The notes beneath the pieces are model-generated. The model saw nothing but the letters and a program-made list of their open reading frames with translations, did not search any database and was not told the DNA's origin. A stretch of 54,787 nt of DNA. Source: Chara braunii (taxonomy: Eukaryota > Streptophyta > Charophyceae > Charales > Characeae). The position numbers and the translations under genes are program-made. Positions 50,852 to 54,787 of this stretch are shown in pieces. Location: contig BFEA01000119.1 of the NCBI GenBank assembly GCA_003427395.1, positions 270,449 through 325,235 of the forward strand, in the 5' to 3' direction. Each line of letters starts with the position of its first letter. The stretch's first letter is position 1.

Positions 50852-53750
50852 GCTACATCCCCAATGTTAAGCTCTCTCGCCCTAATGGCCCAACCCCATC
50901 CATCTCATAGCACTAGGTGGGGGTGCCCCTGGGACGAACGAGCCGNGCCCTGAGAGTGAGCGTGGGCGGGTCGAGCCAAGTGGGACCCGTAGAGGGGTNG
51001 ACCAAGGCTCGAAAGTCCTTCAGGATACGACCCCGACAAAATGGTGGAGGTGCCGGGTATGGGTGAAGTTGACCCATACGATCTCGAGGGGGGGGGGGCG
51101 ACGCATGACCGAGAACACAAACGTAAAGATAAGAAATATGGACTTGTGTATGCTCTATCCTCTGAGAGAATCAGATTTGAGGGTGGCCGGGCACATGGCA
51201 AGGCCAGGCCCGGAGGAAGAACATGCATGTTTGCACTTTAGTCAGCCATCTTCTTTGGAGATGACTCTAGTCCTCCTTCCCTTGGACTGATGTTCGTCAG
51301 GCCGGGGAAGCCTTGGGCAAGCCGCAGGTCGACCCTTCCTCTTCGTGCGAAATTAGGGCTCCGGTTACCTGGCAGGCGATTGGGATTTCAGGCCAGTCCG
51401 GGTTCTAATGGAAATCCGGCGGCGGAGTGATCCGACCGACCTGGGTGCGTCTCTACTTCTCTTCGGAGCCCAGCGGGCTCCGTGCACCACACTTAAATGC
51501 TTGAAGGAACCTCATATGAACACAAACGGTAATCGAGAAGGAACAATCCTACCCTATGAGCAGACACACAAGTGAAGATGAAGGGAATGAAGGGAGTTGC
51601 TAGACTCCAGGGAAAAACTAGCTCCCCCTTGAAGATGCTCACGAAAAGGAACCGGACACTATATATGGAAAGTAGGGGTGAGTGAACAGGGAAGTGTCAG
51701 GAGAGACGGCTACGAATACGCAAATGCAGAAGACGCAGCTTGTGAACAGGGAAGTGTCAGGACCAGTCGACAAAACCAAGTATCAAGAGGCCACGAAGAA
51801 CCAAGTATCAGAAGACGTCGGCGAAATAGTCGGCAATTGGATGACGAGGACGCCAGACGAACCAAGGGAAAACAGGAACGTCACCTGGGGCGAAGCTGAA
51901 AAAGACGGGAGGAACTAAGATTAGCGAAAAAGCAGGAAAAAGTCGGGGCATCGATGGAGAATCACTGGCGAAATGAAAAGGAGCGGGGGTGACGCGAGAA
52001 ATTCGGAAAGGACCAGGGATGCCCCAGAGGAGTCCTTAACTGAATGGGGTAGACAGTAAAAATAGCCAGGTGGCGCCTGCGGATGGCCCCATCTGGACCA
52101 TGGATCAGGATGGGAAAAATACACCAAGCACCGCCGCGACAAGCGCCGGCGCGGGAGGCCGCGGGAAAAGTAGAGCAGTAGCGGCAAGGAGGGCTGGCAG
52201 ACAATCCGGAATCGTCGGGGCCAGCCGGGCAAAGAAAAATAAAGTTCCAGGAGGGCCGCAAGGAAAAAGGGCTGCCCGGGGAAAATCGGATTGAAAGGGA
52301 CCTAGACGGGGAGTAGCGGCGGCCAAATCGAGCCCCTAGAGCCATGGGGGTGCCCAGACTGCAGTCCGAGGCACAACGGCCATGTGCCGGCTGCAAAATC
52401 AGACTTTGGGTGGGGTCCAACAGCTAGAAAGAGGGAAAATAGTTGTTGGACACTTGTCCCAGCAGAAATAAAGGAGGAAGGAGAGAAAAGGGGGAGAAAA
52501 AGGAGGAAGAAGAGACAGAGAGGGAGGAAAAGGTGGAGAAAAAAATGCCGCCAGGTTGGAACTGCAGCAGTAGGGACTGGCAGGTCTCAATGATGACCTC
52601 ATCCCTCCAAGATTCTAGGAGGGTATTCCGGATTGCAGAGATAAGGCCCTTGGGGCATTATCTCTGCAATATCTAAGTTAAATCAGCAAAAATGCAGAAA
52701 AATGCTGATGTGAGTTGGCCGGCTTTTTTTTTACCTTAGATCTGAGATCAGATCTTGTGAAGGAGGAGATCTAACCGTTTTTTGAGGGCTGACACAAAAC
52801 GACTAGCTCCGGAATGAGGTGGCAGCAAAATGGAAGGAAAACAAAGCAAGGAAAATGAAAAAACTGGGAATTTGGCCCAAGGGTTGGGCCAGATTCATCA
52901 GAAAGTTGAAAATTGAAGCAAAGGCCTCAATTTTGGAGGTAGGGAGACTTGAAAAGAGGCTGGAGCATTGTGGACCTTGGATCTCAGCCAGATCCAAGGC
53001 TGAGATGGATGCCGCCACTTGAAAAATGCAACGGCCTACTCCAAAAGGGCCTACATCTGGAAAAAGACAAGAAAAGGGCCTTTAGGCCCTTAATTTTCAC
53101 CAAAGGCAGCATTTTGGGTATGGGTACCCCAAAAAGACAGCAGCTTGGGAAGGAAAAGAGGTCGGGGTAGGCCTATGAGTGGTCCGAAGTGGTACCAGCC
53201 ACTTCCGCTGCATGTACCTGGCCAAAATAGCGCCCGGGTACCTCCAGAGAGGCCAAAACTTGAATTTTGGCCTTGGAGGTACCTCGGCCTACCAAGGGGG
53301 CACTTGGAGAGGCCTAGGGGCTAGGCGGTGCACTAGTTCCAACCTACATAAGCTGCGAGTGCTGCCCGCCACTCCCATTTTAGCATGAGAGGTGCCCATG
53401 CTGCCAGTTTGAGCCCGTGAGAGCACTCGTGAGAGTAGCGCAAGGAGGAGTGAGCTGGTGCTAGCCTTGAAGCCTGGCTATGGTGTTTTGAGGTAGGAAG
53501 GAGGACTAGGAAGCTAGGGGAGGTGGTCCGCCATAGCCCTCAGGCTGTGAGGTAGAAGGAGAGGCTGGTTGGGGTCCCCTTAGCCCTTCTAGAGGGAAGG
53601 ACTCCACAACCCTAGTAACAGGAGCTGGCCATAGACTGAGAGGAGAAGTGGAAGAGGAAGGAGAAGGGAAGCCATATCCAAGCAACTAGAACCAAGCTTG
53701 GGACTTCATCACCAGGGAACTAGCAAGGAGGTGAGTGGAAAGAGGGGGAA
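50852..53750. other. Unassigned stretch, no gene recognised
   Basis: Two single N bases (50946, 50999). A phrase GTGAACAGGGAAGTGTCAGGA occurs at 51681 and again about 60 bp later. 52440-52560 is AG-rich and gives Lys/Glu/Arg ORFs by composition. 53030-53380 is rich in GGCCTA/TTTTGGCC phrases like the LTRs of E and F, suggesting old LTR DNA. Nothing supports a host gene. Confidence 0.35.
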
Positions 53751-53756
53751 ACTTCC

Positions 53757-53941
53757 TTTTCTTCTTCTTCTTCTTCTTCTTCTTCTTCTTTTTCTTCTCC
53801 TTCTCTTTCCTCTTCTTCTTCTTCTTCTTCTTCTTCTTCTTCTTCTTCTTCTTCTTCTTCTTCTCTTCATCCTTCCTCTTCTTCCTCCTCCTCTTTCTTC
53901 TTCTTCTTCTTCTTCTTCTTCTTCTTCTTTCTCTTCTCGTA
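53757..53941. repeat. (CTT)n microsatellite with interruptions
   Basis: Mostly CTT/TTC units with CTC and TTT variants over about 185 bp. Produces the poly-Leu, poly-Phe and poly-Lys frames seen on both strands. Confidence 0.95.
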
Positions 53942-53990
53942 AGCTTGGTGTGCATCCAGACTTGTGCTTTTCATCAGATTAGGGGTTAGG

Positions 53991-54787
53991 CATGTTGCGA
54001 TTCATGTTGTGACACTTCCATGAAGTTTCCCCTTGGGTACATAAATCTTGAGTTTTCACTGTTGTGAGTGCTTGTACATGTTGCGATTCATCTTGTGACA
54101 CTTCCGTGAAGTTTCCCCTTGGGTAGATGATGTCAATCTTGAGTTTTCACTATTGTGAGTGCTTGTACATGTTGCGATTCATCTTGTGACACTTCCGTGA
54201 AGTTTCCCCTTGGGTAGATGCTCCCAATCTTGAGTTTTCACTGTTGTAAGTGCTTGTACATGTTGCGATTCATCTTGTGACACTTCCGTGAAGTTTCCCC
54301 TTGGGTAGATGCTCCCAATCTTGAGTTTTCACTGTTGTGAGTGCTTGTACATGTTGCGATTCTTGTGACACTTCCGTGAAGTTTCCCCTTGGGTAGATGC
54401 TCCCAATCTTGAGTTTTCACTGTTGTGAGTGCTTGTACATGTGGCGATTCACCTAGTGATGCTTCCGTGAAGTTTCCCCTTGAGTAGATGCTTCCAACCT
54501 CGAGTTTTCACTGATTTAGGTGCTTCTACATGTTGTGATTCATCTTGTGACACTTCCGTGATGTTTCCCCTTGAGTAGATGCTCCCAATCTTGAGTTTTC
54601 GCTGTTGTGAGTGCTTGTACATGTTGCGATTCATCTTGTGACACTTCCGTGATGTTTCCCCTTGAGTAGATGCTCCCAATCTTGAGTTTTCGCTGTTGTG
54701 AGTGCTTGTACATGTTGCGATTTATCTTGTGACACTTCCGTGAAGTTTCCCCTTGGGTAGATGCTCCCAATCTTGAGTTTTCACTGT
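53991..54787. repeat. 91-bp minisatellite, nine units, open at the window end
   Basis: Unit starts (CATGTTGCGATTCAT) at 53991, 54077, 54168, 54259, 54350, 54438, 54529, 54620 and 54711, spaced 86 (first), 88 (fifth, after a 3-base loss) and otherwise 91 bp. Units share CTTGTGACACTTCCGTGA and TTTCCCCTTG. The unit at 54438 is the most diverged. The array continues past the window. Confidence 0.95.

Noticed and set aside
51678-52680. Arg/Lys/Glu-rich and Pro/Ser-rich short ORFs as possible host genes
   Set aside because: Composition-driven, overlapping on both strands, without recognisable motifs or start context.
53698-53982. Leu/Phe-rich ORF that looks like a membrane protein
   Set aside because: Direct translation of the CTT microsatellite.
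54238-54770. Repetitive minus-strand ORFs in the minisatellite (GASTQGETSRKCHK-like)
   Set aside because: The 91-bp period is not a multiple of three, so the frame changes each unit; the open frames come from low stop density in the unit.
53991-54787. Regular direct repeats resembling a CRISPR array
   Set aside because: Period is 91 bp with the whole unit repeated and no unique spacers, in eukaryotic DNA. It is a minisatellite.

Overview
The window is eukaryotic, repeat-dominated DNA with no convincing host protein-coding gene. Almost everything recognisable is a decayed retroelement. The Ty3/gypsy chromodomain polyproteins, gag proteins with an N-terminal coiled coil and an RGG-rich linker, plant-type initiator-Met primer-binding sites, long GA/CT microsatellites and a permuted Penelope-like element together suggest a streptophyte or green-lineage plant genome. 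My best guess, from the style of the predicted proteins and not from any search, is a charophyte such as Chara. Sequence gaps lie at 16698-16817, 27192-27308 and 41163-41893.

Layout, left part. 236-3690 (+) is a 5'-truncated Ty3/gypsy copy (element A) followed by a probable 3' LTR to about 4810. 5010-6038 is a probable LTR with a primer-binding site just after it. 6053-7250 holds palindromes, ACGT-core motifs and a 44-bp tandem repeat. 7256-9706 (-) is a second decayed gypsy copy (A2), fused head-to-head with a fragment of a different gypsy family (E, 9700-11136, +). 11140-13480 is LTR-like DNA with short tandem repeats.

Middle part. Three structurally complete, related gypsy elements could be delimited to the base: B (13481-23481, -), C (26065-33958, +) and D (34019-42901, -). 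Each has two LTRs beginning TG and ending CA, an iMet-type primer-binding site, a purine-rich tract, a 4-bp target duplication (AGAT, ATTC, TCTG) and a gag-pol region broken by stops, frameshifts or deletions. B is interrupted by a 1.3-kb non-autonomous DNA element (16411-17708) with 26-bp terminal inverted repeats, TTAA at both ends and an unusual array of nested hairpins between CT and GA tracts; C still carries the empty target. Between B and C lie a 93-bp tRNA-derived SINE-like insertion with 14-bp duplications and a U6 snRNA retropseudogene. C and D entered the same older sequence about 57 bp apart; that sequence looks like an LTR whose primer-binding site is at 43533.

Right part. 45070-45610 (-) is a gypsy chromodomain fragment with LTR-like DNA beside it. 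47149-50851 (+) is the most unusual unit: a CCHC zinc-knuckle and coiled-coil ORF, then a GIY-YIG endonuclease-like domain, then the N-terminal part of a reverse transcriptase. This is the permuted order of Naiad/Chlamys-type Penelope-like elements. The copy lacks the catalytic part of the reverse transcriptase. The window ends in unassigned AG-rich DNA, a CTT microsatellite and a 91-bp minisatellite running off the edge.

The elements do not form a pathway. They are parasites at different stages of decay, and the order of insertions can be partly read: B before the TTAA element, and the old LTR before C and D.
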